Positions 8,251-17,636 of a stretch of DNA of 64,000 bases are shown here, piece by piece. The translations under genes were made by a program, and so were the position numbers. Source of the DNA: Polynucleobacter sp. UB-Tiil-W10 (GTDB lineage Bacteria > Pseudomonadota > Gammaproteobacteria > Burkholderiales > Burkholderiaceae). The first letter of the stretch is position 1; each line of letters starts with the position of its first letter. The notes beneath the pieces are model-generated. The model saw nothing but the letters and a program-made list of their open reading frames with translations. It ran no database searches and had not been told where the DNA came from. The stretch covers positions 1 to 64,000 of the forward strand of contig NZ_JACVPZ010000001.1 in the NCBI RefSeq assembly GCF_018881605.1, written 5' to 3'.

Positions 8251-9456
8251 CTAGCGCTCGCGCATACCCTGTTTAAAGGCAACAAAGATAGGACGCAATA
8301 AGTACCTTAAAACAGACTGATGGTCGGTCACAATATCGGCCTGCACTGTCATGCCTGGATCAATTGTCTTGTCCTCGCTATTGCCAACAAAAGTCTGTGG
8401 CAAGCTAACAATGACTTTGAAATAAGGCTGCTGCTTTTCATCCAAGGTACTGTATGAAGAGACCATGGAGACGGTGCCATTGATCGTGCCATAGCGCATG
8501 AAATCAAACGTACCAATCTTTAAGCGAGCTGCTTGGCCTTTTTTCACAAATCCAATATCAGTTGGCGCAATACGCACTTCAGCATGCATCTTGCCATCCA
8601 AAGGAACGACGTTCATTAAAGTAGCGCCTGGAGGAACTACTCCGCCAACAGTACGGAACTTTAAATCTTGAACTACGCCATCAACTGGGGATAGTACGTC
8701 TACGCGATCTAAACGATCACGCAATTTATTAAGCTGCTCTTCTGTTTGAGCTAATTCAGATGAGGAGTTATTTAAGTCATCCATATTGGTACGGCGGTAA
8801 CGCAATAACTCTGCTTGTGCCTGACTCAAGCTACGCTGGGCATCCAAAGCCGCTACACGTGTTGCCAACTTCTCTTTAGCCAAGTCGCTACGAATGGCGC
8901 TCACTTCACCCAAAATCTTAATTTCGTTTTGCAACTGACTGATCTGATCTTTAGATGTTTTTAAGGTGAATTCCTGCTCTTTCACCATATCGCCATACTC
9001 TTCTGGAATCTTTGAAAAATCTGCAGGGCGATCACTCAAGAGAGCACGCAAGCGCTCGACCCTGGCATATAGGCTCCAGTATTTAGCTGCCAAGGTTTGG
9101 TATTCAGCGCCAGCTTCCGTAGAATTCAAGCGCATTAAGACCTGACCTTCGGTTACTGTCTGACCATCCACCACATCAATGGTTGCGATTCTGCCGCCAT
9201 CTACGTGCTGAATAATCTTCACGGCCTGAATCGGCATAATTTGACCCGGTGCCACAGCAACGACATCCAAGGTTGCAAATAGTGACCATAAAAAGAAGAT
9301 GCCAATAGCGTAGCAAATCAACTTTACAGTTGTACGCATATATGCAGGTGGCGAAGCCTCTTCAAGCAATATTGCTTTCGCAACATAGTTATCAGTGCGC
9401 CCGCCCAAAGTTAACTTTGTTTTTTCTTCAGGATTCGTATCTGGTTGCGTACTCAT
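8251..9456 (-). CDS. Type I secretion membrane fusion protein, HlyD family
   Basis: The protein has 401 residues, with a cytoplasmic N-terminus, one membrane helix at about residues 42-62 (LICYAIGIFFLWSLFATL) and a periplasmic body. The typical HlyD start of the lipoyl half-domain is visible (APGQIMP followed by VDGGRIATIDVVDGQTVTEGQ in two short segments). A long coiled coil spans about residues 125-230, and the second lipoyl half follows (VLSPVDGVVQDL). The C-terminal beta-barrel ends with DPGMTVQADIVT. Family knowledge places it as the periplasmic adaptor joining the ABC transporter to the outer-membrane channel. It lies 47 bp after the ABC transporter gene and 53 bp before the LuxR-type gene, in the same direction. 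Confidence 0.93.
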   Translation of the reverse strand: MSTQPDTNPEEKTKLTLGGRTDNYVAKAILLEEASPPAYMRTTVKLICYAIGIFFLWSLFATLDVVAVAPGQIMPIQAVKIIQHVDGGRIATIDVVDGQTVTEGQVLMRLNSTEAGAEYQTLAAKYWSLYARVERLRALLSDRPADFSKIPEEYGDMVKEQEFTLKTSKDQISQLQNEIKILGEVSAIRSDLAKEKLATRVAALDAQRSLSQAQAELLRYRRTNMDDLNNSSSELAQTEEQLNKLRDRLDRVDVLSPVDGVVQDLKFRTVGGVVPPGATLMNVVPLDGKMHAEVRIAPTDIGFVKKGQAARLKIGTFDFMRYGTINGTVSMVSSYSTLDEKQQPYFKVIVSLPQTFVGNSEDKTIDPGMTVQADIVTDHQSVLRYLLRPIFVAFKQGMRER

Positions 9457-9503
9457 AAGGTCAACTCGTTTTGTGAATAATTAATTAAATTGCATTAACT
9501 GCA

Positions 9504-12500
9504 TTAAGCAGCGGTTGGCTGTTTCAACAGTACATCGGGAGGACCCGCCGCCCTGAGGTAGCCTTTATCTAAAACTAACAAGGTATCGGCCATGCGAATA
9601 TGGCTTGGACGATGGCTAATAAACAGAACGGTTGCCTTACCCTTCAGAGCTTGCAACGCTTCCATAAACTTCTGATCGCCATAGTCATCTAGTCCAGCGC
9701 CAGGCTCATCAAACAACATGATGGGTGCACGGGTCAGATAAGCACGCGCCAAGGAAAGTTTTTGCTTCAAGCTCGATGGGAGCTCATTCGTGTTATCGCC
9801 AACACGGTAATCAATGCCCTTAGGCAAAGCCAAGATTTGATCTAAGGCACCCGCCATCTCTAGGGCTTGATAAACCTCATCATCCGTTGCGTCTGGCCTT
9901 GCTAAACGCAGGTTCTGAGCAATCGTCGCACGGAACAATTGGGTATCTTGGGGAGCATACCCAACAATACGTCGAAGCTCTAAAGGATCGAGCTGGCGGA
10001 TATCGACGTTATCGATCAAGATCGAACCCGCTTGCGGCTGGTACATACCCAAGATCAATTTAAGCAGCGTTGATTTACCACCGCCATTAGGACCGCTAAT
10101 GGCTACTAAATCACCTGGATTAATGCGGAACTCCACACCAATGAGAGCAGGATCAACGTTCATGGAATACCGGAATGAGACGCGGGCAAAATCAATGCGC
10201 CCTTCAAGTCCACGAGAAACCAAGGAAGTATTGGTTTCTTGACGCTCACCTTGAATCTTCATCAAACTATCGATTTGACGTGTCGCATTACGCACACGCT
10301 CAATACGAGTCATATTGGTGAAAATCGTTTGAATAGGATTAAGCACTCTCCACATTAAAAGCATTGAAGCAATCAGTGCTCCAGAAGAAACGACTTGCAT
10401 GATGACTGCCGGAACTGTCGCAGAAATAATCAACAGCGCAGATGCCATCATCACGAAATACGAAATCGCGACCAAAAGTGAAGAGAGTTGCTCGGCTTTG
10501 TAAGAAGCCATAGTGGCATTAGCTGAAATCTCACGGAAGCGCTCCAACCATAATCCCTGGGCGCCGCACTCATGAATAATGCGCATCTTGCCAACCATCT
10601 CGACTAGGAATTCATTACGCTTCGTAATTGAGCGACCCACCGATGCAACACGATCATGAGTTTGGCCAGCAAAAATCCAATACAAGAGTGCATACACCAC
10701 CAACATCACGGCAAAAATAATTAATGAAATTGGATTGATGATGGATAGCGCAATTAAAAGCACCAAGGTTGCTGGTGACTCTAGAATCGTTGAGGCCAAG
10801 GGTCCCGTAAACATATCGCGAATTGCTTCAAAGCTTTGTAAGCGAGCGGTTTGTGAACCAACTGAAGCACGTTCGGTATAAGCAGGTGACATCTTTAAAA
10901 CCTGCTGCAAAATCGTAGCGCCAAACAGATACTCAATACGTCCTGCGATATACGCCAGGATATTAGCGCGATGCTTCATGAAGTGATAACCAGCACCTAA
11001 AGCGATCCCTGCGCCAATGGCGAGATAAACCAAAGTATCTTTTGCACCCGCTGGGATAACGTGGGTGTAAACAATCGAGAGGAATATTGGGCCGGACATC
11101 ATCACCAAGCCAGATACCAAGGCGGAGATAGTTGCCTGTCCAATAAGTGGCATAAAACGTCTTAAGACACGCCCTACCCACGAGCGCTGATCTGCAAGAT
11201 TGACTTCTGCTAAGTCATAGAAATAGGCCTTACCGCGCATATCGAGTCTTGGCTCTAAACGACCTTCACTACTCTCGGTATCGCCCACGCGCATTTGATT
11301 GCCGATTTTTCCCATCACCACAAAAGCAGGAATACTCTCATCGGGTACAAATAAACATGGCAGTGAACGTGGCTCTAAAGAACCTAAGTCACATTCCACT
11401 TCATTGGTGACGTAACCCAGTTGAGATAAAGCATTATGAAAACCGGTCAAATCAAGACTGTCCGCATAATAAGGGAGTGCTTCCGCTACTTCGCGTGAGG
11501 TGCCACGCGCATTCATTAATCTCAACAGTAAAGATAGGCAACCGGATAAATCTGTTTGCACTTTGAAGTTACCGGCAACGGTTTCGTTTGTTTTTTTCCA
11601 ACGCTCTTTGTCAAGATAGCTAGTTTTATAGGGCGATGAAAAGTACTCTGCTTTAGATACAGGATGGTAATTAGCGGGCAACCCTTGCGAAGAAGTCATT
11701 CCTGAAACTGCTGCCGGAGCATTAGAAGCTTCCCGAATTGAACTTACCTTGCCTGGATCCACATCTAATAGCTGACCCTCATTAAGGAACATGGTTCGGT
11801 TAGCCAAACGCAAGAATGATGGTCTCTGGGAAACGATCACCAAAGTTACCTTGCCACGAACTGCCTCTAAGAACTTCAAGAAGACCGCGTCCCCTTCTGA
11901 ATCCATTACAGAAGTCGCATCGTCAAACAAAATAATATTGGGTTGATTAGAGAGTGCTCTGACAATCGCAATACGCTGGCGGTAACCTGGTGGCAATGAA
12001 TCCGCGGCCATATCACCCACAATCGAATCCCAACCACGTGGCATCTTCGATACAAAGTCGCCCAAGCCTAAGGTTTTAGCAGTGCTTAATGCACGATCAA
12101 CCCTGGCAGGATCAAAGACACTGACGTTATCTAATAAGGAGCCTTCAAACATCACTGCCTTTTGCGGCAGATAGGCTACTTTTTCTGTAATGCGATTGAC
12201 ATCAATATCCAAGATAGATTGGGCATCGATAGAAACTATGCCGGAGCTTGGCGTCAATATGCCAGCCATCAACTGCAATAAAGTGCTTCGACCAGATCCA
12301 CTGCCGCCCTTAACAGCCAAACATTCGCCAGGAGCAATCTCAAACGATAGGTTGGTAAATAAATCCGTTTTTAGACCAGGGAAGCGATAAGAAACGTTTT
12401 CAAATTTTAGGCCAGCGGGATGCAGTGGGCGATCAACCACGGTTGGCACCAGATCAAAAGAGCGTGGCTCCACAACCAAACCTGGTTGCTTGAGGATATC

Positions 12501-13808
12501 GGCCAAATTGTCTCTTAACACTTCATCTTGCTGATACTTTGCCCACATGCCACCCAATCTTTGCAGTGGAGCTAAGGAGCGCATACCTAACAAAATACAA
12601 GCTGCTAATTCACCATTCGTTAAATGCCCTGTAATGACCAACCAAGCACCAAGCGCTACCACCATCATATTCATGAGGGGTGAAAAAATATTACCAATAC
12701 CAGAAGACATGTCTAAGGCATAAGTCACCTTTGACATAATCCGCGCGCATCCTTCTTGAAGACGCTCGTATCTGCGCAGCATCAACGACTCCATCGTCAT
12801 TGACTTCAGCGTATGAACATTGCCTAGGGTTTCATTTAAGAAATTGGCGCGACGCAAGTCAGCTTGCTTTTGCTCTTTAATTAACTCTGGATCCTGACGA
12901 CCATTTCTCCAGGTGATGAAAATAAATATGCTGTATCCAAACAGCAGCAAAAGGCCTACCCATGGACTCAGGATGAAAACAATAAACACATATAACAAGG
13001 TAAACGGCAAATCCATCAATTGCTGAAAGGTTTGTCCAGAGTAGTGATACTTCAACGTAGAGACAGACTTGAAACCATCCATCACCGTACCGGTACCCTT
13101 ACGCTCAAATTCATTTAAAGGTTCAGCCAAGGTTCTCTCAGCGACAGACATTAATGCGCGGTGCTCAAAACGCGCAGAAATCCATGCAGTAGTGAAGGAT
13201 CGAAGTGCGCGCACAATCGATTCAAGCGCCACGGCTAGAGCAACCGCCACTGCAACAATGCCCAATGTATCGAGTGATTGATGGGGCAAAATGCGGTCGT
13301 ACAACTGCAGCATCAGCAATGGAAATGCTAAAGCTAATAAATTAATCACAATGCTGGAGGCAATGATCGTAGTGCGCTCACCATCAAAAGGAGAAAGCAA
13401 ACCAACGGCACGCTGTGCCTCAGTAGGATTGCGAATCTGTTTTAAACGGATGACAAGATTGCGCATGTCCTCAGCAAATGCACTCCACTCTTTTTCAGAT
13501 AGGCTTTTAAATTGCTTATAGTGCGCAACAAAAAGCGGCACCCAGTATTGGGGCTTGAGTCTTGCTAACCAGATTTTGGATTGCTCTTTGGCAATACCAA
13601 CAGCATCGGTGGAGTGGCCTTTGATTTCAGCCCTTGAACCCCAAATTTTGCGTTGTACTGTCAATACATCATTCTTGACTACCTGAAAGATTGCATTGCC
13701 TGCACGCAGTAGTAACTCATATATATAACCTAATGCATACAAACAGTAGCCAAAAAGCTGCACTAGCTTTTGGTACGCATCTTTTAGGGATTGAATGAAT
13801 TTATTCAT
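9504..13808 (-). CDS. Tandem fused type I secretion ABC transporter
   Basis: This 1434-residue protein contains two complete half-transporters, where type I secretion ABC proteins usually have about 700 residues and dimerise. The first half has a long N-terminal extension, a membrane domain at about 140-440 and NBD1 at about 470-690. The second half starts with a C39-peptidase-like domain (about 740-880) lacking a clear catalytic Cys-His pair, then a membrane domain at about 890-1180 and NBD2 at about 1200-1420. NBD1 looks degenerate: Walker A reads GGSGSGRST with Arg507 in place of Lys, the residue after Walker B is Asp630 where Glu is usual, the signature is LPPGYRQ, and the H-loop has Gln661. 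NBD2 keeps Lys1245, LFDEP and the ISHRP His, though its signature is LPSSLKQ. Hydrolysis is therefore probably asymmetric. It is 27 bp downstream of the efflux lipoprotein gene. Confidence 0.9.
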   Translation of the reverse strand: MNKFIQSLKDAYQKLVQLFGYCLYALGYIYELLLRAGNAIFQVVKNDVLTVQRKIWGSRAEIKGHSTDAVGIAKEQSKIWLARLKPQYWVPLFVAHYKQFKSLSEKEWSAFAEDMRNLVIRLKQIRNPTEAQRAVGLLSPFDGERTTIIASSIVINLLALAFPLLMLQLYDRILPHQSLDTLGIVAVAVALAVALESIVRALRSFTTAWISARFEHRALMSVAERTLAEPLNEFERKGTGTVMDGFKSVSTLKYHYSGQTFQQLMDLPFTLLYVFIVFILSPWVGLLLLFGYSIFIFITWRNGRQDPELIKEQKQADLRRANFLNETLGNVHTLKSMTMESLMLRRYERLQEGCARIMSKVTYALDMSSGIGNIFSPLMNMMVVALGAWLVITGHLTNGELAACILLGMRSLAPLQRLGGMWAKYQQDEVLRDNLADILKQPGLVVEPRSFDLVPTVVDRPLHPAGLKFENVSYRFPGLKTDLFTNLSFEIAPGECLAVKGGSGSGRSTLLQLMAGILTPSSGIVSIDAQSILDIDVNRITEKVAYLPQKAVMFEGSLLDNVSVFDPARVDRALSTAKTLGLGDFVSKMPRGWDSIVGDMAADSLPPGYRQRIAIVRALSNQPNIILFDDATSVMDSEGDAVFLKFLEAVRGKVTLVIVSQRPSFLRLANRTMFLNEGQLLDVDPGKVSSIREASNAPAAVSGMTSSQGLPANYHPVSKAEYFSSPYKTSYLDKERWKKTNETVAGNFKVQTDLSGCLSLLLRLMNARGTSREVAEALPYYADSLDLTGFHNALSQLGYVTNEVECDLGSLEPRSLPCLFVPDESIPAFVVMGKIGNQMRVGDTESSEGRLEPRLDMRGKAYFYDLAEVNLADQRSWVGRVLRRFMPLIGQATISALVSGLVMMSGPIFLSIVYTHVIPAGAKDTLVYLAIGAGIALGAGYHFMKHRANILAYIAGRIEYLFGATILQQVLKMSPAYTERASVGSQTARLQSFEAIRDMFTGPLASTILESPATLVLLIALSIINPISLIIFAVMLVVYALLYWIFAGQTHDRVASVGRSITKRNEFLVEMVGKMRIIHECGAQGLWLERFREISANATMASYKAEQLSSLLVAISYFVMMASALLIISATVPAVIMQVVSSGALIASMLLMWRVLNPIQTIFTNMTRIERVRNATRQIDSLMKIQGERQETNTSLVSRGLEGRIDFARVSFRYSMNVDPALIGVEFRINPGDLVAISGPNGGGKSTLLKLILGMYQPQAGSILIDNVDIRQLDPLELRRIVGYAPQDTQLFRATIAQNLRLARPDATDDEVYQALEMAGALDQILALPKGIDYRVGDNTNELPSSLKQKLSLARAYLTRAPIMLFDEPGAGLDDYGDQKFMEALQALKGKATVLFISHRPSHIRMADTLLVLDKGYLRAAGPPDVLLKQPTAA

Positions 13809-13835
13809 AACTCAAGAAACCTTTTCAATTCCGCT

Positions 13836-15599
13836 CTAGGGTTTTTGTTGCACGATTGGCAAAGGCATTGGCTGCGGGTTATTTGGCGCTGTATCGCCAG
13901 AATTTGCCGCAGGCGCCTTAGGAAGTGGGCGTAGATCAAAATCAACTTCTGGAGACTGCAATGGATTTTGATTAAGAGATGGGCCAACACCACCTTTGCC
14001 ATTATTTTTCTCGTAGCCAGGTTGTCCAGCGGCATTCACACCAACAGCTGTTTTCTTCGCAAATGCGGAATCTGTCTTCTCTTGCACTTCAACCCAACGT
14101 GCATCTGCCTTTGGAAGACGTCCACCACCAAGGCAGGGATCGTTATCCAAGGATGTACCACCGCCAATGGACTTGAAAAGATCTACTGAAGCACGTAACT
14201 GATCATTACGAGCACCAATGGCAGAATCTTCGGCAGCCAAAACAGTACGCTGAATTTCATAAAGTTGAACGTAGTCCATGCCGCCTCTTTCAACCACTTT
14301 TGCGCTCATTTCAGCAAGGCGTTGGGCACGTACACGAGAATCGTTCAAAGACTCATATTGCTTAGCGGTTAAGTTCACGCCCGACAAACTATCTTCCACG
14401 TCACGCAATGAAGAGAGCACTGCGTTTGCATAGGCCTCAAGCAATTCGACATTCTTTGCACTAGCAACTTGAATTTCAGCGCGCCTTCTACCACCATCAA
14501 ATACGTTCTGAACAAGGTTAGTAGTAATGTTGTAGAACAAACTTTGCGGCATTGTCAATTGAGACAACAAGAAACTGCCGTAACCTGCACCACCTGTCAA
14601 AGCAAAGGTAGGCAACAAATTGGCTCGTGCAGCATAAAGGTCTGCCTTAGCCGCTTCTAGCGCTGCTTCCGCCCTTCTTACGTCAGGACGACGGCATAGT
14701 AAGTCCGACGGTAAGCCAGGAGAAATAACGGGAATCTTAATTTTCTCAATCGATCGAGACTGCAACTTCAGTGTCGAAGGTGTTCTGCCAACAAGCGCTG
14801 CTAGTCGATTAAATGCACGCTCTCGCTGCAATTTTAAGGCGGTCACTGAAGCATCTGTATTGGTTTGCAAAATGAGCTGCTGTGACAAATCAATAATCGT
14901 GGCATCACCGCGATCAACACGGCGCTGCAATCCTCTGCCGACGGTGCGGATGGCCTCTAAGTTGCGCTCTCCAACCGCAATACGCTCATCCAAAGAAACT
15001 ACCAAGAAATACGTAGTTGCGGTATCCCCTACCAAGCTCAGAGCAACGGCTTGTCGGTTGTACTCACTTGCCAAAGCTTGAGAGAAAGCGGATTGGGTAT
15101 TAAAGCCTTTTTTACCCCAAAGATCGACCTCGTAGTTGGCCAAGAAACCAGCTTGCCATAAAGGCTGACTTCCCCACTGTGAAGTGCTAGATGCATATCC
15201 AGGCCCAAGTCCAGGGGCTTGGTTACGATAAGAAGCGCCAAAATCAATGGTTGGAGATTCGTTGGCCTTAACCACATCAGCCTGAGCTCTTGTCTGGGCA
15301 ACACGTGCAACGGCAACGCGAAGATCATAGTTATTGGTCAATGCGGTATCGATAAGACCATTAAGCTCTTCACTCTCAAAATCCTGCCACCAGAGTTCTT
15401 TGGGGCGTGGAAGTTGTTGCTCCACAGGAGCGCGGAATGCATCTGGCATCCAGCGGATGTATTCAGGGCCATCAGGCGCATCACCCTCTTTGGTTATAGG
15501 GGTAGTGCATCCGGTGAAGACCAATGCAGCGCAAGCTAATGCGAGAGGTAGACGCGCAAAACGCAATCGAGGTACAACACGGCGGCTAGGTCTAGTCAC
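13836..15599 (-). CDS. TolC/OprM-type outer-membrane channel lipoprotein
   Basis: The chosen start is GTG 15599, which gives 587 residues and a lipoprotein signal with lipobox VFTGC near residue 30. A TTG about ten codons later is an alternative. The body is an outer-membrane efflux protein of the NodT/OprM group: two homologous halves with long helices (NYDLRVAVARVAQTRAQADV; DVRRAEAALEAAKADLYAARA) and the usual end at LFKSIGGG. Beyond this point there is an extra tail of about 106 residues rich in Pro, Asn and Gly, which standard OprM proteins lack. It is first in the operon and presumably the outer-membrane duct for the adhesin secretion system. Lipoprotein OMFs are more typical of RND pumps than of type I secretion, but the adjacent ABC and HlyD genes argue for the secretion role. 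Confidence 0.88.
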   Translation of the reverse strand: MTRPSRRVVPRLRFARLPLALACAALVFTGCTTPITKEGDAPDGPEYIRWMPDAFRAPVEQQLPRPKELWWQDFESEELNGLIDTALTNNYDLRVAVARVAQTRAQADVVKANESPTIDFGASYRNQAPGLGPGYASSTSQWGSQPLWQAGFLANYEVDLWGKKGFNTQSAFSQALASEYNRQAVALSLVGDTATTYFLVVSLDERIAVGERNLEAIRTVGRGLQRRVDRGDATIIDLSQQLILQTNTDASVTALKLQRERAFNRLAALVGRTPSTLKLQSRSIEKIKIPVISPGLPSDLLCRRPDVRRAEAALEAAKADLYAARANLLPTFALTGGAGYGSFLLSQLTMPQSLFYNITTNLVQNVFDGGRRRAEIQVASAKNVELLEAYANAVLSSLRDVEDSLSGVNLTAKQYESLNDSRVRAQRLAEMSAKVVERGGMDYVQLYEIQRTVLAAEDSAIGARNDQLRASVDLFKSIGGGTSLDNDPCLGGGRLPKADARWVEVQEKTDSAFAKKTAVGVNAAGQPGYEKNNGKGGVGPSLNQNPLQSPEVDFDLRPLPKAPAANSGDTAPNNPQPMPLPIVQQKP

Positions 15600-15928
15600 A
15601 GCGTAACTTTGGTTATATGTAAAAAGTGGAAAAAATGAGCTTAAATTTTGTAAATAAAATCAATATGCATTATGAATCAACACCATAGCCAAATCACCTT
15701 GGGAGACTCTAAATTCCTTTCATATTATGAAATATGTTGCTTTTACACACAATTCTTGGGCATTTACCCTTAGGTTATTAGCGAAAAAGTAGGTTTACCA
15801 AGGCAGATGAAAGTGAACAAAATTTGAACATTTGTTCATAATGGGCAAGAAGTCGAAATAAGAATGCTTTTGTAATCTTAATGCTCAATAATTCGACCAT
15901 ACAAAGTGATACAAATTAATTGAAGACC
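15600..15928. promoter_or_regulatory. Divergent intergenic region with palindrome
   Basis: This AT-rich 329-bp gap separates the start of the secretion operon (leftward) from the GAF/HD-GYP gene (rightward), so it must hold both promoters. No coding frame is credible. The clearest feature is a perfect 6-2-6 palindrome at 15825-15838, TGAACA-TT-TGTTCA, with a further GTGAACA half-site at 15813-15819. It is a reasonable operator candidate for a dimeric regulator. Exact -35/-10 elements could not be assigned with confidence. Confidence 0.45.
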
Positions 15929-17554
15929 ATGACTGAACATATTGACAAAAAACTGATGTCCCAACTGCTGCAAGTTGGAGCTTCTCTTAGCAGCGAAAAA
16001 GATATTGATCAACTTTTGGAAAATATTTTGCAATCAGCAATGAATATTACTCATGCTGATGGCGGTTCGGTTTATCGACTCACCGAAGAAAATACGCTTC
16101 GATTTGAAATTCTGCACACCAAAAGCAAAGGTGCTCATTTGGGTGGCAAAAGCGCCATTCCCGCTAACCTTCCCCCAATCTCGCTTTTTAAAGAGGATGG
16201 CAGCCCTGAGTTATCACGCGTTGTTTGCTGTGCGGTTCATAAAGATCAAACGATTAATATCGCCGATGCATACGATTCAACAGAGTTTGATTTTTCTGGC
16301 ACCCGAAAGTTTGACAGTGCAAACCAATATCGTTCACAGTCATTTTTGACTATTCCGATGAAGAATCATGAGTCAGAAATTATTGGCGTAATGCAGTTAA
16401 TTAATGCTAGCGATCCCGATACCGGCAAGATCATTCCCTTTTCTGAAACTAACCAAGAAATCGTGGAGGCGCTAGCTTCGCAGGCTGCAGTGGCATTGAC
16501 TAACCGCCTGCTAATGAATCGCCTAGAAGAATTGTTCGAGTCTTTCATTAGCTTGATTAATCACGCGATCGACGATAAATCACCCTACACCAGTGGACAT
16601 TGCAACCGCGTTCCAGAATTAACGTTAATGCTTGCAGATGCGGTGAACCGTTGTAAAGCAGGCCCCCTTGCTGAATTTAATATGACTGAAGCGGATCGCA
16701 AAGAATTAAAAATTGCTGGTCTACTGCATGACTGCGGAAAAATTACTACTCCCGTTCACGTTGTCGATAAATCAACCAAGCTTGAGAAAATTTTTGATCG
16801 CATTGCGCTCGTAAAAACCAGAGCCGCACAGGTTTTACAAAACTTTGATCTCGAAGCCGCTAAGGGAAATCTTTCTGCTGAACAAGCTACCGAACGAAAA
16901 GCGCAATTGGTTGAAGACTACGCTTTTATAGAACGCTGCAATGTCGGTGGCGAATTCATGAAAGATGCTGATATTGAACGTGTGAAAAATATTGCCGCCC
17001 TTTACCAGTGGCGTGATTTAGAGGGTAATGTCGTACCCTTCTTAAATGAAGAAGAGATTAAAAATCTCACGATTCGTGCAGGCACCTTAAATGATGAAGA
17101 ACGACAAATCATTAATCACCACATTGATTTAACCATCAGCATGCTAGAGCAGTTACCTTGGCCGAAACATCTGAAGAATGTGACCGAGTATGCAGGCGGC
17201 CACCATGAAAAAATGGATGGTAAAGGCTATCCAAAAGGTCTCACCAGAGAACAGATGTCGGTACCCGCAAGATGTATGGGTATAGCGGATATTTTTGAGG
17301 CACTCACTGCTCACGACCGCCCTTACAAAAAAGGCAAGACACTCAGCGAATCCTTAGAGATTTTGGGGAAAATGAAATTAGGCGCCCACGTGGATCCGGA
17401 TTTATTTGATGTCTTTATCTGGGAAAGGGTCTACGAGGAATACGCCCATAAATTCTTAGATCCAAAGCAGGTCGATGATGTAGATGTCACCAAGATTCCG
17501 GGCTACAACCCTCCGCCTGAGAACTACCAACAGGTCAAAGGTCTGAATTCTTAA
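15929..17554 (+). CDS. GAF/HD-GYP cyclic-di-GMP phosphodiesterase
   Basis: ATG 15929 gives 541 residues; an in-frame TTG at 15920 is possible. Residues about 20-190 form a GAF domain. The C-terminal half is an HD-GYP domain: the metal ligands HDCGK (in LLHDCGKITTPVHV) and HHEKMDGKGYPKGL contain the diagnostic His-Asp and GYP motifs. A helical insertion of about 100 residues lies between the first HD and the later His motif. HD-GYP proteins hydrolyse c-di-GMP to pGpG or GMP, and the GAF domain is the likely sensor. It has no membrane segment. It is divergent from the adhesin secretion operon and shares its upstream region, which fits c-di-GMP control of attachment. Confidence 0.88.
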   Translation: MTEHIDKKLMSQLLQVGASLSSEKDIDQLLENILQSAMNITHADGGSVYRLTEENTLRFEILHTKSKGAHLGGKSAIPANLPPISLFKEDGSPELSRVVCCAVHKDQTINIADAYDSTEFDFSGTRKFDSANQYRSQSFLTIPMKNHESEIIGVMQLINASDPDTGKIIPFSETNQEIVEALASQAAVALTNRLLMNRLEELFESFISLINHAIDDKSPYTSGHCNRVPELTLMLADAVNRCKAGPLAEFNMTEADRKELKIAGLLHDCGKITTPVHVVDKSTKLEKIFDRIALVKTRAAQVLQNFDLEAAKGNLSAEQATERKAQLVEDYAFIERCNVGGEFMKDADIERVKNIAALYQWRDLEGNVVPFLNEEEIKNLTIRAGTLNDEERQIINHHIDLTISMLEQLPWPKHLKNVTEYAGGHHEKMDGKGYPKGLTREQMSVPARCMGIADIFEALTAHDRPYKKGKTLSESLEILGKMKLGAHVDPDLFDVFIWERVYEEYAHKFLDPKQVDDVDVTKIPGYNPPPENYQQVKGLNS

Positions 17555-17636
17555 TTCTTAATTGAATTTTTGTTGCGCTTGAGTAAGGCTGTATAACTTG
17601 GGCTGCTTCCCTGTGATCCGGCCTTAGGATCCCGCT

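Noticed and set aside
15826-15837. LexA box of the GAAC-N4-GTTC type
   Set aside because: That sequence is the Gram-positive LexA site; betaproteobacterial LexA uses CTGT-N8-ACAG, and no SOS gene is nearby.
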